A stretch of DNA of 64,000 nucleotides from Flavobacterium sp. HSC-61S13 (GCF_024171535.1 NZ_JALJZV010000005.1:124001-188000); one strand, 5' to 3'; shown: positions 1 through 11,374, numbered from the stretch's first letter. Numbers and translations are program-made. Notes: generated by a model from the sequence alone, not told the origin.

Positions 1-2
1 AA

Positions 3-521
3 AACAACATCAATACCAAATGTGGAGCTGCTACAGCTGATGTTGGTCCATTCTATTGTCCAGCCGATGAAACGGTCTATATGGATCTGAATTTCTTTAA
101 GGAATTACACAGTCGATTTGGTGCTAAGGAGGGTGACTTTGCGATTGCCTATGTTATAGCACATGAAGTGGGCCATCATATACAAACTTTGCTCGGCACC
201 TCGAATCAAGTTAGAAAATTACAGAGTCAGACCGATGCTAAGGGCGCCAATAAATTGTCTGTAGCCCTTGAGTTACAAGCCGACTTTTATGCCGGTGTAT
301 GGGCGAAACACAATCAAAAATACCTCGATGCTGGCGATATAGAAATTGCGCTTAGTGCAGCTCAAGCCGTTGGCGATGATGCTATTCAAAAACGCACTCA
401 AGGACATGTTACACCTGATTCTTTTACTCACGGTACATCGGCACAGCGAAAAGAATGGTTTATGAAAGGTTATAATACCGGCGATATCACTCAGGGTGAT
501 ACGTTTAAAGATTTGAAATAA
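3..521 (+). CDS. Neutral zinc metallopeptidase, YpfJ family (3' part)
   Basis: The reading frame is open from the left edge (base 3), so the start lies outside the window; an internal ATG at 81 is not the start, because the upstream codons encode conserved family sequence (CGAATADVGPFYCPAD). The zinc-binding motif HEVGHH is visible (HExxH), and a second acidic site, ELQADFYAGVW, gives the likely third zinc ligand. This matches the YpfJ/Zn_peptidase family (PF04228), envelope-associated putative metalloproteases of about 280-300 residues, of which roughly the last 170 are seen. The substrate is unknown in the family. A hairpin terminator follows at 539. Family assignment is firm; the biological role is not known. 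Confidence 0.85.
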   Translation, partial: NNINTKCGAATADVGPFYCPADETVYMDLNFFKELHSRFGAKEGDFAIAYVIAHEVGHHIQTLLGTSNQVRKLQSQTDAKGANKLSVALELQADFYAGVWAKHNQKYLDAGDIEIALSAAQAVGDDAIQKRTQGHVTPDSFTHGTSAQRKEWFMKGYNTGDITQGDTFKDLK

Positions 522-538
522 CTCGGTACTATTTAAAA

Positions 539-580
539 AATCAGCGTATGCAAATGCCTTTGTTTACGCTGATTCTTTAC
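539..580 (+). terminator. Rho-independent terminator after the metallopeptidase
   Basis: Arms AATCAGCGTA (539-548) and TACGCTGATT (565-574) pair perfectly, with a further CAAA/TTTG pairing inside the loop, followed by a T-rich tract. It lies 18 bases after the stop codon. Confidence 0.6.
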
Positions 581-635
581 TTTTAAATTAGTATTTTTGT
601 CGCTTGATTTCAACCAAGCCTCAAAACTCTAATTC

Positions 636-1418
636 ATGAAAGATATACAGCAACGATTAAAGACTATACAAACGGAAGGAATAAACATCTCGGTTTTCAA
701 CCTATTAAGTGATGCGAGTAAAATTTATCCAAAAATAGCTATAGTTGCTGGATTAACTACGATACTTTTAGCCATCATCTTTTCTACCATTGCAAGCGTT
801 GGCCTGCTGATATACACCCAAGATCCTAAGGTTATATTTACTTTTATGACCAATTTCGATCCTCTTTTCTTACCGATCGATGGACTGATTACCTACACTT
901 TAGTTACTAGTATTGGTACGGGTATCTCCGTAATTTTTAGTGCTGGCTTTATTAAAATGGCCGCTGATGCTTATCAAGACAAACCCATTGTATTGGGAAC
1001 AGCATTTACCTACCTTAAAAACAAAGCGTGCTTACAATTATTTACAGCGCATTTCGTAATTACGCTCGTCTTCACCGTATTGTCTCTCTATCTTCAGATG
1101 GAAAATTTGCAGTATGTCGCCTTGGCAATCAACTGGATCGTCAGTTCATTAACTGTATTGGTTACCCCGCTGATTATTTTTGGAAATCTATCCGCTTTTG
1201 ACGCGATTAAACACAGTGTGAATATCGTTAACAAACAACCCTTCCAAATCATTGCCTTATTGTTGTTTGGTAGTCTCTTAGCCGGTGCTGGTTTATTACT
1301 TTTTATAGTCGGTGTCATTTTTACTTTACCGTTTATATACTGTGTTTATTTTATGTTATATCAAACAACAATTGGTTACATCGAAGAAAAGGAAGAACAA
1401 GAACAAGAACAAGAATAG
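636..1418 (+). CDS. Polytopic membrane protein of unknown function
   Basis: I do not recognise a named family. The 260-residue product has an N-terminal amphipathic stretch, then about five to six hydrophobic segments (roughly residues 32-58, 88-110, 134-155, 158-180 and 203-245), so it is an inner-membrane protein. It ends in a strongly acidic, low-complexity tail made of repeated Glu-Gln (EEKEEQEQEQEQE). A TATTTTTG box at 592-599 is a plausible -7 element about 37 bases before the ATG, though I see no matching -33 element. The stop codon abuts the stop codon of the convergent yifB gene without a single spacer base. Confidence 0.75.
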   Translation: MKDIQQRLKTIQTEGINISVFNLLSDASKIYPKIAIVAGLTTILLAIIFSTIASVGLLIYTQDPKVIFTFMTNFDPLFLPIDGLITYTLVTSIGTGISVIFSAGFIKMAADAYQDKPIVLGTAFTYLKNKACLQLFTAHFVITLVFTVLSLYLQMENLQYVALAINWIVSSLTVLVTPLIIFGNLSAFDAIKHSVNIVNKQPFQIIALLLFGSLLAGAGLLLFIVGVIFTLPFIYCVYFMLYQTTIGYIEEKEEQEQEQE

Positions 1419-2954
1419 TTACATCCAACCTTCTCGATCGAGACTACGGTATTGTATTGCTTCTGCAATGTGATGGGATGCTACATCCGTTTTCCCTTCT
1501 AAGTCTGCAATAGTTCTGGCTACTTTTAAAATGCGATCGTAAGCCCTAGCTGATAAATTTAGTCGCTCCATCGCCTCTTTTAATAAAGACAATGAAGTAT
1601 CGTTTAGCACACAATGCGTTCGAATCAATGGGGTTGACATTTGTGCATTATAATGTATACCGGGCACATCCTTATATCTTTGCGATTGAATTTCACGTGC
1701 TTTAACCACTCTCTTTCGAATGGCATTACTGTCTTCGGCTAAATCGGTTTCCGCTAATTTTTCAAAGGGCACTGGATTTACTTCGATATGAATGTCAATT
1801 CGATCTAAAAGGGGCCCAGATATTTTGTTCAAATAGCGTTGTATTTCTAAGGGCGTAGATTGTATTGCAGCATCGGGATCTTTAAAAAAACCACTGGGAC
1901 TTGGATTCATACTCGCCACCAACATAAATGATGACGGATAGGTTATCGTAAATTTTGCCCGAGCAATCGTCACTTCGCGATCTTCCAAAGGTTGTCGCAT
2001 CACTTCCAAAACCTCTCTTTTAAATTCGGGTAATTCATCCAAAAACAATACACCGTTGTGTGCGAGAGATATTTCTCCCGGTTGTGGGTAACTCCCCCCT
2101 CCTACTAGAGAAACCGATGAAGCAGTATGGTGTGGGTTTCGAAACGGGCGATGCCGCATCAGACCAAGGTCTTTGACTTTTCCAACTACACTGTGTATTT
2201 TTGTGGTTTCCAGAGCCTCATCCATCGTCATGGGTGGTAATATACTGGGTAATCTTTTTGCCAACATGGTTTTTCCAGAACCGGGAGGCCCTATCAAAAT
2301 AATATTATGTCCCCCAGCAGCAGCAATTTCCATACATCGCTTAATACTCTCTTGTCCTTTAACCTCTTTAAAATCCATGCCTTCATAATGGTGTTGCACC
2401 TGATCAAACTCGGCTTTTAAGTCAACAGCGGTCGCTTTTAAAACCAATTTTTCTTCAAAAAAATCAATAACCTCCTGTATATTCTGTACTCCATATACCT
2501 CTAATCCCTCCACAATAGCCGCTTCTTGAGCATTTTGAATCGGTAAAACCAATCCTTTAAAACCTTCAGCTTTCGCTTGAATTGCAATGGGTAAGGCTCC
2601 TTTTATCGGCTGTAACCCCCCATCTAAAGACAGTTCTCCCATGATGACATACTGGGATTGCGTGGTCGTTTTAATTTGCTTGGAATCCATCAATACGCCT
2701 ATGGCCAAGGTCAGATCATAGGCAGAACCCTCTTTTCGAAGATCGGCTGGAGCCATATTGACAATAATCTTTCGTCCCGGCCATTTATAACCGTTGTTCT
2801 TTAATGCCGCAGCAATTCTATAACTGCTTTCCTTGATCGCATTATCAGGCAAGCCCACCAAGTGATAGCCAATGCCCGTATCCATACTCACTTCAATAGT
2901 GATCGTAGATGCTTCAATTCCAAATACAGCACTTCCAAATATTTTTGTAATCAT
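1419..2954 (-). CDS. yifB: YifB/ComM family Mg-chelatase-like AAA+ ATPase
   Basis: This 511-residue protein matches the full length of the YifB/ComM family. In order: an N-terminal ChlI/Lon-protease-like domain (about residues 1-170, starting MITKIFGSAVFGIEA), then a Mg-chelatase AAA+ core with Walker A GPPGSGKT (about 223-230) and Walker B VLFLDELPEF, and a C-terminal helical lid. ComM proteins are hexameric helicases that promote branch migration during natural transformation in Gram-negative bacteria; that role is established for Vibrio and is inferred here. The gene is monocistronic and convergent with the upstream membrane protein, with no room for a separate terminator between them. Confidence 0.93.
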   Translation of the reverse strand: MITKIFGSAVFGIEASTITIEVSMDTGIGYHLVGLPDNAIKESSYRIAAALKNNGYKWPGRKIIVNMAPADLRKEGSAYDLTLAIGVLMDSKQIKTTTQSQYVIMGELSLDGGLQPIKGALPIAIQAKAEGFKGLVLPIQNAQEAAIVEGLEVYGVQNIQEVIDFFEEKLVLKATAVDLKAEFDQVQHHYEGMDFKEVKGQESIKRCMEIAAAGGHNIILIGPPGSGKTMLAKRLPSILPPMTMDEALETTKIHSVVGKVKDLGLMRHRPFRNPHHTASSVSLVGGGSYPQPGEISLAHNGVLFLDELPEFKREVLEVMRQPLEDREVTIARAKFTITYPSSFMLVASMNPSPSGFFKDPDAAIQSTPLEIQRYLNKISGPLLDRIDIHIEVNPVPFEKLAETDLAEDSNAIRKRVVKAREIQSQRYKDVPGIHYNAQMSTPLIRTHCVLNDTSLSLLKEAMERLNLSARAYDRILKVARTIADLEGKTDVASHHIAEAIQYRSLDREGWM

Positions 2955-3310
2955 AATTTTATCTATTTTAAAGAGAATAAAATATACTATTTCCGTGAAA
3001 AGCCTCGTATTTGATATTAGAAATAGCTAAAACACGCTAAATCTTGTAGAATGACTCCACGAATCGAGAACATTGTTCACATAAAAATGTGAGAGACAAA
3101 AAAACAAGTGTAATCGCTTTTCATAATTTTAAAAATAAACATAAAAAGCTATTAAACAAATAGTTGTACATATAATTTGAAGTGAGATCGGTTAAATTCT
3201 CGCCTTATTTTCCTCTCCATTTCAAATGGCATTGTCATTGACTATGCAGTAGTACGAAGCCCATGCGGTATCGACTCACTTTTATATACTAGAATTTCAA
3301 TTGCATACAT
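2955..3310. other. Intergenic region between yifB and the RND operon
   Basis: This 356-base AT-rich gap separates two divergently transcribed units and must hold both promoters. I see a short inverted repeat (TCACAT-AAAA-ATGTGA, around 3077-3092) that could be an operator for the efflux operon, but it is weak. No open reading frame or RNA gene is evident, and I find no adjacent repressor gene. Confidence 0.5.
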
Positions 3311-4462
3311 ATGATTACAAAAAGCAAAAACATCATCGTTGGTCTTTCTTCACTTTTATTGATCGGCACACTTATTAGTTTAAGTAGGTGTAATATGATT
3401 ACCCCAAAACCGGTAGATCCAAAAGAGAATGCATTAACCTTACCGGTGCTTAAAATCGATACGACTACGGCCATAACCGTAAAGAACTATATAGGAAATA
3501 TAGAGGGAAAAATCAATGTGGAGATTCGTCCACAGGTTGAGGGATCACTCGATAAAATATTTGTTGACGAGGGCGCCTTTGTCAAGGAAGGGCAAGCTTT
3601 ATTTCAAATCAATCCCATGCCGTATCAAGAGATTTTAAACAACGCTATCGCCAATGAAAACGTTGAGAAAGCCAAGTTAAAAAATGCGCGATTAGAGATT
3701 GACCGATTAAAACCGCTTATCGACAATGAGGTCATCGCAGAAGTGCAATTGGAAACGGCAAAATCCAATTATGAAATTGCCAAAGCCAATTTAGCGAAAG
3801 CAACAGCAGCGGTGGGCAGTGCAAAAATCAATCTCGAATATACCTTAATCAAAGCCACAGTTAGTGGATATATCGGTAGAATCCCAAAGCGCATTGGGAA
3901 TTTAGTAGCCAAAAATGACAGTCAACCGCTAACGGTTTTATCTGATGTAAGTGATGTCTATGTGTATTTTGGTATGAGTGAATCCGATTTTTTATATTTC
4001 ACCAAAGATGCTCAAAAGGCTGATACAGCACGGATAACCTCATCGGGACAAATTTTACCCGAGGTTTCATTGATCCTCGCAGACGGTCATGAATACGGTG
4101 AAAAAGGTGTAGTAGACGCCATTGACGGTCAAGTGAACCGCAGCACGGGTGCCATATCCTTACGCGCCACCTTTCCCAATTCAAAAGACGTTATGAGATC
4201 GGGTAATACCGGTACTGTAAAACTACAGGAATCTCGCAATCACGTCATTTTAGTACCTCAGGTTGCAACTACTGCGATACAAGATAAAACTTTCGTCTAT
4301 CTCTTGGATGCTGAAAGTAAAGTAAAATTACAAGCCATTACCATCGAGGGCAGTTCTGGAGACAACTACATCGTAACTCAAGGACTTGTTAGAGGCGACA
4401 TCGTCATACAAACAGGCTTTGACAAACTTACTGAGGGTATGTATATCAAACCTCAATTATAG
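3311..4462 (+). CDS. RND efflux periplasmic adaptor (membrane fusion protein)
   Basis: A 383-residue HlyD/AcrA-type adaptor. After an N-terminal hydrophobic segment (about residues 10-25) with a possible but atypical lipobox ending LSRC, the biotinyl-lipoyl half-motif is seen ([19 protein letters not shown], about 60-80), followed by a coiled-coil hairpin rich in Glu/Lys/Ala (about 95-165) and the beta-barrel domain. It connects the inner-membrane pump to the outer-membrane channel. It is the first gene of a three-gene operon, 46 bases before the pump gene. The substrate range cannot be told from sequence; multidrug or detergent export is typical of the family. Confidence 0.92.
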   Translation: MITKSKNIIVGLSSLLLIGTLISLSRCNMITPKPVDPKENALTLPVLKIDTTTAITVKNYIGNIEGKINVEIRPQVEGSLDKIFVDEGAFVKEGQALFQINPMPYQEILNNAIANENVEKAKLKNARLEIDRLKPLIDNEVIAEVQLETAKSNYEIAKANLAKATAAVGSAKINLEYTLIKATVSGYIGRIPKRIGNLVAKNDSQPLTVLSDVSDVYVYFGMSESDFLYFTKDAQKADTARITSSGQILPEVSLILADGHEYGEKGVVDAIDGQVNRSTGAISLRATFPNSKDVMRSGNTGTVKLQESRNHVILVPQVATTAIQDKTFVYLLDAESKVKLQAITIEGSSGDNYIVTQGLVRGDIVIQTGFDKLTEGMYIKPQL

Positions 4463-4508
4463 CGGAATAAGCGCTAAAAAACTCCTTTTTTCAATCAACA
4501 GAGAAACT

Positions 4509-7500
4509 ATGCTAAAAGCCATTATAAATCGTCCCATCCTAGCGACAGTCATTTCGATGATGTTTATCTTATTAGGTTTAGTTGGGCTCAAAATGTTACC
4601 CATAACTCGATTTCCTGACATCGCTCCCCCTAGTGTTACCGTTTCAATGTCCTATCCCGGCGCGAATGCGGAAACCATGGCTCAAAGTGTCTTATTGCCC
4701 ATTGAAGAAGCCATCAACGGTGTAGACAACATGACCTACATTTCGTCAAAAGCCAGTAACAGTGGTTCGGGATCGGTTAATATCTATTTTGAAGCCGGTA
4801 CGGATCCAGATCAAGCGGCAGTCAATGTACAGAATCGCGTTTCCAAAGCTTCCAGTCAAGTTCCAGCTGAAGTTACTGAAGCGGGAATTTCTGTAACTCC
4901 CCGTCAAAATGGAAACATCATGACGATCAATTTCTTCAGCGACCATCCACAGGGAATATACGATGAAACCTTTTTACAAGCCTATTCACAAATCAATCTC
5001 AACCGCGAGCTGTTACGCGTTCCCGGCGTGGCATCAGTCAGCCGAATTGGCTCGAGAGATTACTCGATGCGTACTTGGTTAAATCCAGACAAACTCGCCT
5101 CATACAACCTGATTCCTCAAGATGTTATCGCGGCTATTAAAGATCAGAACTTTGAGATTGCTCCCGGAAAATTCGGAGAAACTTCCGATGAAGTCTTTGA
5201 AACGGCCTTAAAGCACAAAGGGAGATTTAGCCTACCCGAGGAATTTGAAAATTTAGTCATAAAAACCAATGAAGACGGATCTATTTTATTTTTAAAAGAC
5301 ATTGCCAGAGTCGAATTTGGCGCGTCAAATGTTGGGAGTGATAACCGAGTAAATGGTTTTCCCGGATTGACGATGAATATCACTCAAACCAGTGGTTCTA
5401 ATGCCCGAGATATCGATATCGGTGTTCGAGAAGTATTGGAAAAAGTATCGAAAACCTTTCCAAAAGGAATTAAATATGAAATCAGTTATTCTGTAAAAGA
5501 TCAAATTGACGAATCCATCAGTCAAGTTCGAAGTACGCTTTTCGAAGCTTTCTTCTTGGTGTTTATCATCGTTTTCCTGTTTTTACAAGATATGCGATCA
5601 ACTATTATTCCGGTTTTATCGATTCCCGTATCCCTATTGGGTACCTTGTTTTTTATCTACTTGTTGGGTTTCTCGATTAATGTATTAACGATGTTTGCGC
5701 TTGTACTGGCCATTGGTATCGTCGTCGATGATGCGATTGTAGTGGTCGAGGCTATACACGAAAAAATGCACCAAACCGGTATGAAAGCCAAGGCAGCAAC
5801 GGTGTCGACCATGAGTGAAATTACTCGAGCCATCCTTTCCATTACTATGGTGATGGCAGCAGTTTTCTTGCCTGTTGGTTTTAAGGAAGGTCCGTCGGGT
5901 TTGTTTTATAAACAGTTTGCCTATACCCTAGCGATTGCGATTTTAATTTCAGCCGTAAATGCGTTGACCTTAAGTCCTGCTTTATGTGCGTTGTTTTTAA
6001 AACCCCCTACCGAGCTTGAAAAACCCGAAGTTATCGATCACCGCAATAAATTTGAACGCGTTAAAGGTCGTTTTTTCTTTGCCTTTAATGTCGCCTTTGA
6101 CCGCTTTACCGGAAAATACGTGTTGCTGCTTCAAAAAATCATTGAAAGAAAGAAAATTTCCCTAATAGCCCTAGCCCTTGTAATCGGCTTAGGAGTGGTC
6201 ATCATGCTAAAAACACCTGCGGCTTTTATTCCGACAGAAGACGATAGTTTTATCACCTATTCCTTAGCCTTACCTCCGGGAGCTTCACTAGCGAGAACCA
6301 AAGTCGTTTTGGCCAAAGCAGACAGTATCTTGCAAAAGAGACCTGAAATTCAAGGAATGACCAATATTTCTGGTTATAATACCATTGACGGTAGTAGTAG
6401 CCCTTCATTTGCTGTAGGTTATATCAACCTCAAACCGTACAAGGAGCGAGGAAAAGTTAAAAACATCAACGTAATTATTGAAAACATCCACCGCGATTTA
6501 TCGGTATTAAACGAGGCTACTTTCAACGTATTTCCACGACCGACCATGCAGGGTTTTGGTGATTTCAGCGGTGTCGAATTTGTGTTACAAGATCGTTTAG
6601 GCGGAGGGTTTGACAAATTTAGCAGTACAGCCGATTCGTTTATTAAAGAAATCAATCAACGTCCTGAAATCGCTAATTCCTTTACGTCTTTTAAAGCCAA
6701 TTTCCCCCAATATGTATTGGATATTGACAACGTTAAAGCCAAGGCATTGGGCGTCAGTGTCAAGGAATTGATGACTACCATAAGATCGTATTACGGTCGT
6801 GTACAAGCTGGTGATTTTAGTCGTTTTGGACGTCAATATCGCGTCTATATGCAAGCCGATGTCGACTATAGAAACGACCCGCAATCCTTTAAATCTATAT
6901 ATGTAAAAAATAATAAGGGCGAAATGTTACCGGCAAATACCCTAGTTAAACTGAGAAAAGTATTGGGACCCGAAACCGTTACGCGATATAACTTATACAA
7001 CGCGATTTCGATCAACGCCAATCCAGCACCGGGTTATAGTACTGGTGATGCGATTAAAGCCATAGAGGAAGTTGCCGCAAACTTACCTGGAAATTATTCG
7101 TACGAATTTACCGGTATGAGTGCAGAGGAAAAAACCTCGGGCAATCAAGCCATCATGATTTTCGGATTAAGTCTGCTGTTTATTTATTTTTTACTGGCAG
7201 CACAATACGAAAGTTATTTATTGCCGTTGGCGATATTACTATCGGTTCCAACTGGATTATTCGGCGTTTTCCTATTGATTAATATGGTGGGATTACAGAA
7301 TAATATTTATGTACAAGTGGGTTTAATTATGCTGATTGGTCTCTTAGCTAAAAATGCGATATTAATCGTTGAATTTGCACTTCAACAGCGCAAGCAAGGT
7401 GCTTCTATACTCGATGCTTCCATACAAGGCGCAAAGATGAGGCTTCGCCCTATCTTGATGACTTCTTTAGCATTCGTTGCGGGCCTCACGCCATTGATGT

Positions 7501-7661
7501 GGACTGTTGGCCCATCGGCTCAAGGAAACCACTCGATTAGTTTTAGTGCAGCTGGTGGTATGTTATTTGGCGTCGGACTGGGTTTACTGTTTATCCCGCT
7601 TTTGTTTTATGTCTTTCAGAGTTTAGATGAAACATTAAAAAGCCGATTTACCAACGAATAA
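4509..7661 (+). CDS. RND multidrug efflux pump, inner-membrane transporter (AcrB/HAE1 family)
   Basis: The ATG at 4509 ([14 protein letters not shown]) gives a 1050-residue product with the standard N-terminal transmembrane helix, and is preferred to an upstream in-frame ATG at 4386 that lies inside the adaptor gene. The paired aspartates of transmembrane helix 4 are present ([14 protein letters not shown]), the proton-relay signature of HAE1-RND pumps. Two large periplasmic porter loops alternate with two blocks of six helices, as in AcrB. It exports hydrophobic or amphiphilic compounds using the proton gradient. Flanked by its adaptor and channel, it forms a complete tripartite system. Confidence 0.95.
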   Translation: MLKAIINRPILATVISMMFILLGLVGLKMLPITRFPDIAPPSVTVSMSYPGANAETMAQSVLLPIEEAINGVDNMTYISSKASNSGSGSVNIYFEAGTDPDQAAVNVQNRVSKASSQVPAEVTEAGISVTPRQNGNIMTINFFSDHPQGIYDETFLQAYSQINLNRELLRVPGVASVSRIGSRDYSMRTWLNPDKLASYNLIPQDVIAAIKDQNFEIAPGKFGETSDEVFETALKHKGRFSLPEEFENLVIKTNEDGSILFLKDIARVEFGASNVGSDNRVNGFPGLTMNITQTSGSNARDIDIGVREVLEKVSKTFPKGIKYEISYSVKDQIDESISQVRSTLFEAFFLVFIIVFLFLQDMRSTIIPVLSIPVSLLGTLFFIYLLGFSINVLTMFALVLAIGIVVDDAIVVVEAIHEKMHQTGMKAKAATVSTMSEITRAILSITMVMAAVFLPVGFKEGPSGLFYKQFAYTLAIAILISAVNALTLSPALCALFLKPPTELEKPEVIDHRNKFERVKGRFFFAFNVAFDRFTGKYVLLLQKIIERKKISLIALALVIGLGVVIMLKTPAAFIPTEDDSFITYSLALPPGASLARTKVVLAKADSILQKRPEIQGMTNISGYNTIDGSSSPSFAVGYINLKPYKERGKVKNINVIIENIHRDLSVLNEATFNVFPRPTMQGFGDFSGVEFVLQDRLGGGFDKFSSTADSFIKEINQRPEIANSFTSFKANFPQYVLDIDNVKAKALGVSVKELMTTIRSYYGRVQAGDFSRFGRQYRVYMQADVDYRNDPQSFKSIYVKNNKGEMLPANTLVKLRKVLGPETVTRYNLYNAISINANPAPGYSTGDAIKAIEEVAANLPGNYSYEFTGMSAEEKTSGNQAIMIFGLSLLFIYFLLAAQYESYLLPLAILLSVPTGLFGVFLLINMVGLQNNIYVQVGLIMLIGLLAKNAILIVEFALQQRKQGASILDASIQGAKMRLRPILMTSLAFVAGLTPLMWTVGPSAQGNHSISFSAAGGMLFGVGLGLLFIPLLFYVFQSLDETLKSRFTNE

Positions 7662-7749
7662 TCCGTTAGTCGCCAGCCAATCAACAAGCTGTTATAGTCT
7701 GGATGTAACACCAAGCTACACTACAGTAAATATTTTAAGACCAAAACTT

Positions 7750-9216
7750 ATGAAAAAACAAATCATCTCGTTCCAGTCCCTTATAGTAATCAGCTTTGTC
7801 GCCATAGTCGTTAGCTCTTGTGTGACCAAGTCCAAATACACTCCACCTCAATTTGAGGTCCCAACGGTATATCGAACATTAGATTCGATAAACAACGTTC
7901 AGGATTCTGTCGGAATTGCCGATATTGATTGGAAATCTTTCTTTGTCGATCCGCAGTTAATTGAATGGATTGATATGGGGTTAGCACACAATTTTGATAT
8001 GCAGAAAGCCATACAAAATATAGAAATTGCCAACCAAAAGGTGCGCCAAGCTAAAATGGGTTGGCTCCCTTCGGTTAATGTTGACGCGGGAAATGTCGCC
8101 TATCAATACCGCTCGGAAAATTATTACGGTTCAGCGGCCTCGAATTGGTATGCCGACAAAGGAGAAACCGCACCTCAATCGATGTATGTCAATGCTGCGC
8201 AACATATATCAGCCTTACAAGTTAGTTGGGAAATTGATATTTGGGGAAAGATAAAAAGTCAAAAAGCAGAAGCACTAGCGCGTTACTTACAAACTTATGA
8301 AGCTCAAAAAACAGTACAAACCGAAATCATTTCGAGCATAGCCGAAGGATATTACAATTTATTACTGCTTGACGCCCAACTAGAGGTCGCTCAAACCAAT
8401 TTTGAATTGAGTAACAATACGTTAAAGATCGTACAATTGCAGCGTGATGCGGGTCAGATTACTTCTTTAGCGATCCAACAAACCCGTTCACAAATGTTAG
8501 TAGCCAAAGCTTTAATTCCGTCTTTAAATCAACAAATTGCCTTACAAGAAAATGCCTTAATGCTTTTGATGGGGCAATTTCCCAAAGGATTACCACGACA
8601 AGCTAAATTAGGCGACCTGACTTATGAAGAAACTCTAAGTGCAGGGATTCCCTTGTATATGGTTAGTAGAAGACCCGATGTTCGAGCTGCAGAATTAGAA
8701 TTAAAAGCTAAAAATGCCTTAGTAGGGGTCTCTCAAGCCAATCGATACCCCTCTTTAAAAATAGATGTAAGTGGAGGTCTTAACAGTATGCTTGCCGAAA
8801 ACTGGTTTAATATTCCCGGATCCCTATTCGGGAGTCTTATTGGGACTCTAACACAACCGATCTTTCAGAAACGAAAACTAAAAACCGATTTTGAAGTAGC
8901 GAAACTCGAGCGAAAAAAATCGGAAATTGATTTTCAAATGACGGTTTACACCGCGATTAATGACGTCACAGATGCCTTGATCACTTTGGATCAATTAGAC
9001 AAGCAACTCGAGATTGCCGAAGAACAAGTAACGACTTCTCAATTGGGAATCAAACAATCTAATCTATTATTCAACAGTGGTTTTGCCACTTATTTAGAAA
9101 TTATCAATGCACAAAGAGTTGCATTGGACAACGAATTAAACCTCAACAAACTCAAACAAAACAAATTACTAGCCCGTGTAAAACTTTACAAATCACTCGG
9201 AGGAGGTTGGAAGTAA
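7750..9216 (+). CDS. Outer-membrane efflux channel lipoprotein (TolC/OprM, NodT family)
   Basis: A 488-residue protein with a lipoprotein signal peptide (lipobox VSSC, Cys24) and two outer-membrane efflux protein repeats (PF02321), including the family phrase SRRPDVRAAELELKAKNA near residue 310. It forms the trimeric outer-membrane duct for the pump encoded 88 bases upstream. The two long alpha-helical hairpins are visible as Leu/Ala/Gln-rich stretches around residues 180-240 and 390-470. It is the last gene of the operon, followed by a bidirectional terminator at 9281. Confidence 0.94.
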   Translation: MKKQIISFQSLIVISFVAIVVSSCVTKSKYTPPQFEVPTVYRTLDSINNVQDSVGIADIDWKSFFVDPQLIEWIDMGLAHNFDMQKAIQNIEIANQKVRQAKMGWLPSVNVDAGNVAYQYRSENYYGSAASNWYADKGETAPQSMYVNAAQHISALQVSWEIDIWGKIKSQKAEALARYLQTYEAQKTVQTEIISSIAEGYYNLLLLDAQLEVAQTNFELSNNTLKIVQLQRDAGQITSLAIQQTRSQMLVAKALIPSLNQQIALQENALMLLMGQFPKGLPRQAKLGDLTYEETLSAGIPLYMVSRRPDVRAAELELKAKNALVGVSQANRYPSLKIDVSGGLNSMLAENWFNIPGSLFGSLIGTLTQPIFQKRKLKTDFEVAKLERKKSEIDFQMTVYTAINDVTDALITLDQLDKQLEIAEEQVTTSQLGIKQSNLLFNSGFATYLEIINAQRVALDNELNLNKLKQNKLLARVKLYKSLGGGWK

Positions 9217-9280
9217 CCAAGCAATCCTTATAGCTTAAACCTTAACTTAGATGAATCAACTTCTCTATATTAATATACAA

Positions 9281-9319
9281 AAAATCCGCAAATAAACCAA
9301 AAGTTTAGATGCGGATTTT
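9281..9319. terminator. Bidirectional terminator between the RND operon and the ABC-F gene
   Basis: Arms AAAATCCGCA (9281-9290) and TGCGGATTTT (9310-9319) pair perfectly, with an inner TAAAC/GTTTA extension. A and T runs on either side make it usable from both strands, which suits two convergent genes. Confidence 0.75.
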
Positions 9320-9354
9320 ATTATTTCAAAAGAATTTAATCGGTCTAAAATAAA

Positions 9355-11214
9355 CTATGATTCATTTTTAGCTGAAAGCTCAAACCAACGTTCTTCCTTA
9401 TCCTCCATTTTCTTTAAAATGCTTTTTAATTCACTTGCTTTCTTGGCAATCGAAGCCTCATCAGCAACTTTACCTTCGGCAAACATGGTCTCAATTTCTA
9501 TTTTCTTCAACTCTAAATCTTTGATTTCGCGTTCAATTTTTTGAAATTCTTTTTGCTCTTGAAATGTCAATCCCACTTTTTTCTGAGCTTCTTTCCAATT
9601 GACTTTTTCTTTAGGCTCTTCTTTTACCGGTTCCGCACTATCTTCATAACTTCTAAAGTCAGAGTAGTTACCTGGAAAATCTTCTACTTCACCTTTTCCT
9701 CTAAAGACAAACAAGTGATCGACGATTTTATCCATAAAATAACGGTCGTGAGAAACCACTAATAAACATCCCGGATAATCCAATAAGAAACTTTCCAATA
9801 CGTTTAAAGTAACAATATCTAAATCGTTGGTAGGCTCATCGAGAATCAAGAAATTAGGATTCTGAATCAAAACCGTACACAGGTACAAACGTTTTAATTC
9901 ACCTCCGCTTAATTTCTCTACGAAATCGTACTGTCTTTTTCTATCGAATAAAAAGCGTTCCAACAATTGTGCTGCCGAAATCATACGCCCTTTGGACAAT
10001 GGAATATATTCTCCGAATTCCTTAATGATATCAATTACTTTCTGCCCTTCTTTTGGTTGAATACCACTTTGGGTATAGTAACCTATTTTGATGGTCTCCC
10101 CAACTGTGATCTTCCCTTTGTCTGGCAAAATAGTTTGGGTAATCATATTTAAAAAAGTTGACTTTCCAGTTCCATTTTTACCGATGATACCAATGCGTTC
10201 TCCTTTGTTAAAATTGTACGAAAAATTATCTAGTATGACCTTATCTCCAAAACTCTTAGATACCTTGATCAACTCAATGACGTTACTACCGATACGTCCC
10301 ATATCGATTTCCAACTCCACCTTATGTTCTTTTCTTCGGCTACTGGCCTTTTCTTTTATCACATAAAAATCGTCTTGACGCGATTTGGACTTAGTAGTTC
10401 TCGCTTTAGGCTGACGACGCATCCAATCCAATTCTTTTACAAATAGATTTTGTGCTTTGTCTATACTGGCATTTTCGGCCGCAATACGCTCTTCTTTCTT
10501 CTCTAAATAATACGAGTAGTTTCCTTTGTATTGGTATAACTTTCCGTTTTCTAATTCAATGATTTCATTACAAACTCGTTCCAAGAAAAAACGGTCGTGA
10601 GTAACCATAAATAAAGTAATATTCTCTTTGGCGAAATAATTCTCCAACCATTCGATCATTTCTAAATCCAAGTGGTTGGTAGGCTCATCCAATATCAATA
10701 AATCAGGTCTATTGATTAATATAATAGCCAAGGCCAAACGTTTTTTCTGACCTCCAGAAAGCGTTTTAACCTTGAGTTTGAAGTCCTCTAGTTTTAGTTT
10801 AAACAGTATCTGTTTGTATTGGGTTTCAAAATCCCATGCATTATGCATATCCATTTGCTCAAAGGCTTTTTGATAAGCATCTGCATCTTCCGGGTTTTCC
10901 AAAGCTTTTTCATAAGCCGAAATTACCGTTAGGATTTCATTGTCCGATGCAAAGATGCTTTCCTCAATGGTTAAATCATCTTGCAATGAGGGCTCCTGAG
11001 ACAAAAATGCCATACGAATTCCCTTTCTGATAACTACTTGCCCTGTGTCGGGAGTATCTTCACCAGTAATAATTTTTAAAATGGAGGTTTTTCCAGAACC
11101 ATTTTTAGCTACAAAAGCAATTTTTTGATCTTTGTTTATTCCAAAAGACAAATCTTCGAACAAGGTTCTTGCTCCGTAAGATTTGGATAAGTTTTCTACT
11201 GATAAATAATTCAC
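9355..11214 (-). CDS. ABC-F family ATPase, Uup-like
   Basis: A 619-residue protein with two fused ABC ATPase domains and no transmembrane segments. Walker A motifs are KNGSGKT (about 38) and KNGTGKST (about 348), signature motifs LSGGQKKR and LSGGELKR, and Walker B motifs LLILDEPTNHLD and FLILDEPTNDLD. The linker carries the long charged helix typical of ABC-F proteins, and the C-terminus has the coiled-coil ABC_tran_CTD domain that characterises Uup. ABC-F proteins act on ribosomes (or, for Uup, have been linked to DNA-related phenotypes); which applies here is not decided. A CAAAAATA on the plus strand at 11233-11240 reads as a TATTTTTG -7 box for this gene. Confidence 0.9.
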   Translation of the reverse strand: MNYLSVENLSKSYGARTLFEDLSFGINKDQKIAFVAKNGSGKTSILKIITGEDTPDTGQVVIRKGIRMAFLSQEPSLQDDLTIEESIFASDNEILTVISAYEKALENPEDADAYQKAFEQMDMHNAWDFETQYKQILFKLKLEDFKLKVKTLSGGQKKRLALAIILINRPDLLILDEPTNHLDLEMIEWLENYFAKENITLFMVTHDRFFLERVCNEIIELENGKLYQYKGNYSYYLEKKEERIAAENASIDKAQNLFVKELDWMRRQPKARTTKSKSRQDDFYVIKEKASSRRKEHKVELEIDMGRIGSNVIELIKVSKSFGDKVILDNFSYNFNKGERIGIIGKNGTGKSTFLNMITQTILPDKGKITVGETIKIGYYTQSGIQPKEGQKVIDIIKEFGEYIPLSKGRMISAAQLLERFLFDRKRQYDFVEKLSGGELKRLYLCTVLIQNPNFLILDEPTNDLDIVTLNVLESFLLDYPGCLLVVSHDRYFMDKIVDHLFVFRGKGEVEDFPGNYSDFRSYEDSAEPVKEEPKEKVNWKEAQKKVGLTFQEQKEFQKIEREIKDLELKKIEIETMFAEGKVADEASIAKKASELKSILKKMEDKEERWFELSAKNES

Positions 11215-11374
11215 GGGTAATTTCTTTTTTTACAAAAATAGGCTTTTATTTCTCATAAAGAGAATCGCAGCTTTTATTTAGCCCTCTAAACTGTTAATCA
11301 GTGAATTAAAATATAGAGAATCTACCATTCCCCAGCTAATTTTGCCATACCTCTTAAAAAGTAACCGTATAAGC

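Noticed and set aside
3077..3092. Operator for the RND operon
   Set aside because: The inverted repeat is only six bases per arm, and no repressor gene is adjacent; such a repeat is expected by chance in AT-rich DNA.
4386..4508. Earlier start for the RND pump inside the adaptor gene
   Set aside because: The added 41 residues do not resemble RND pumps, which begin with a short cytoplasmic segment and a helix exactly as from 4509.
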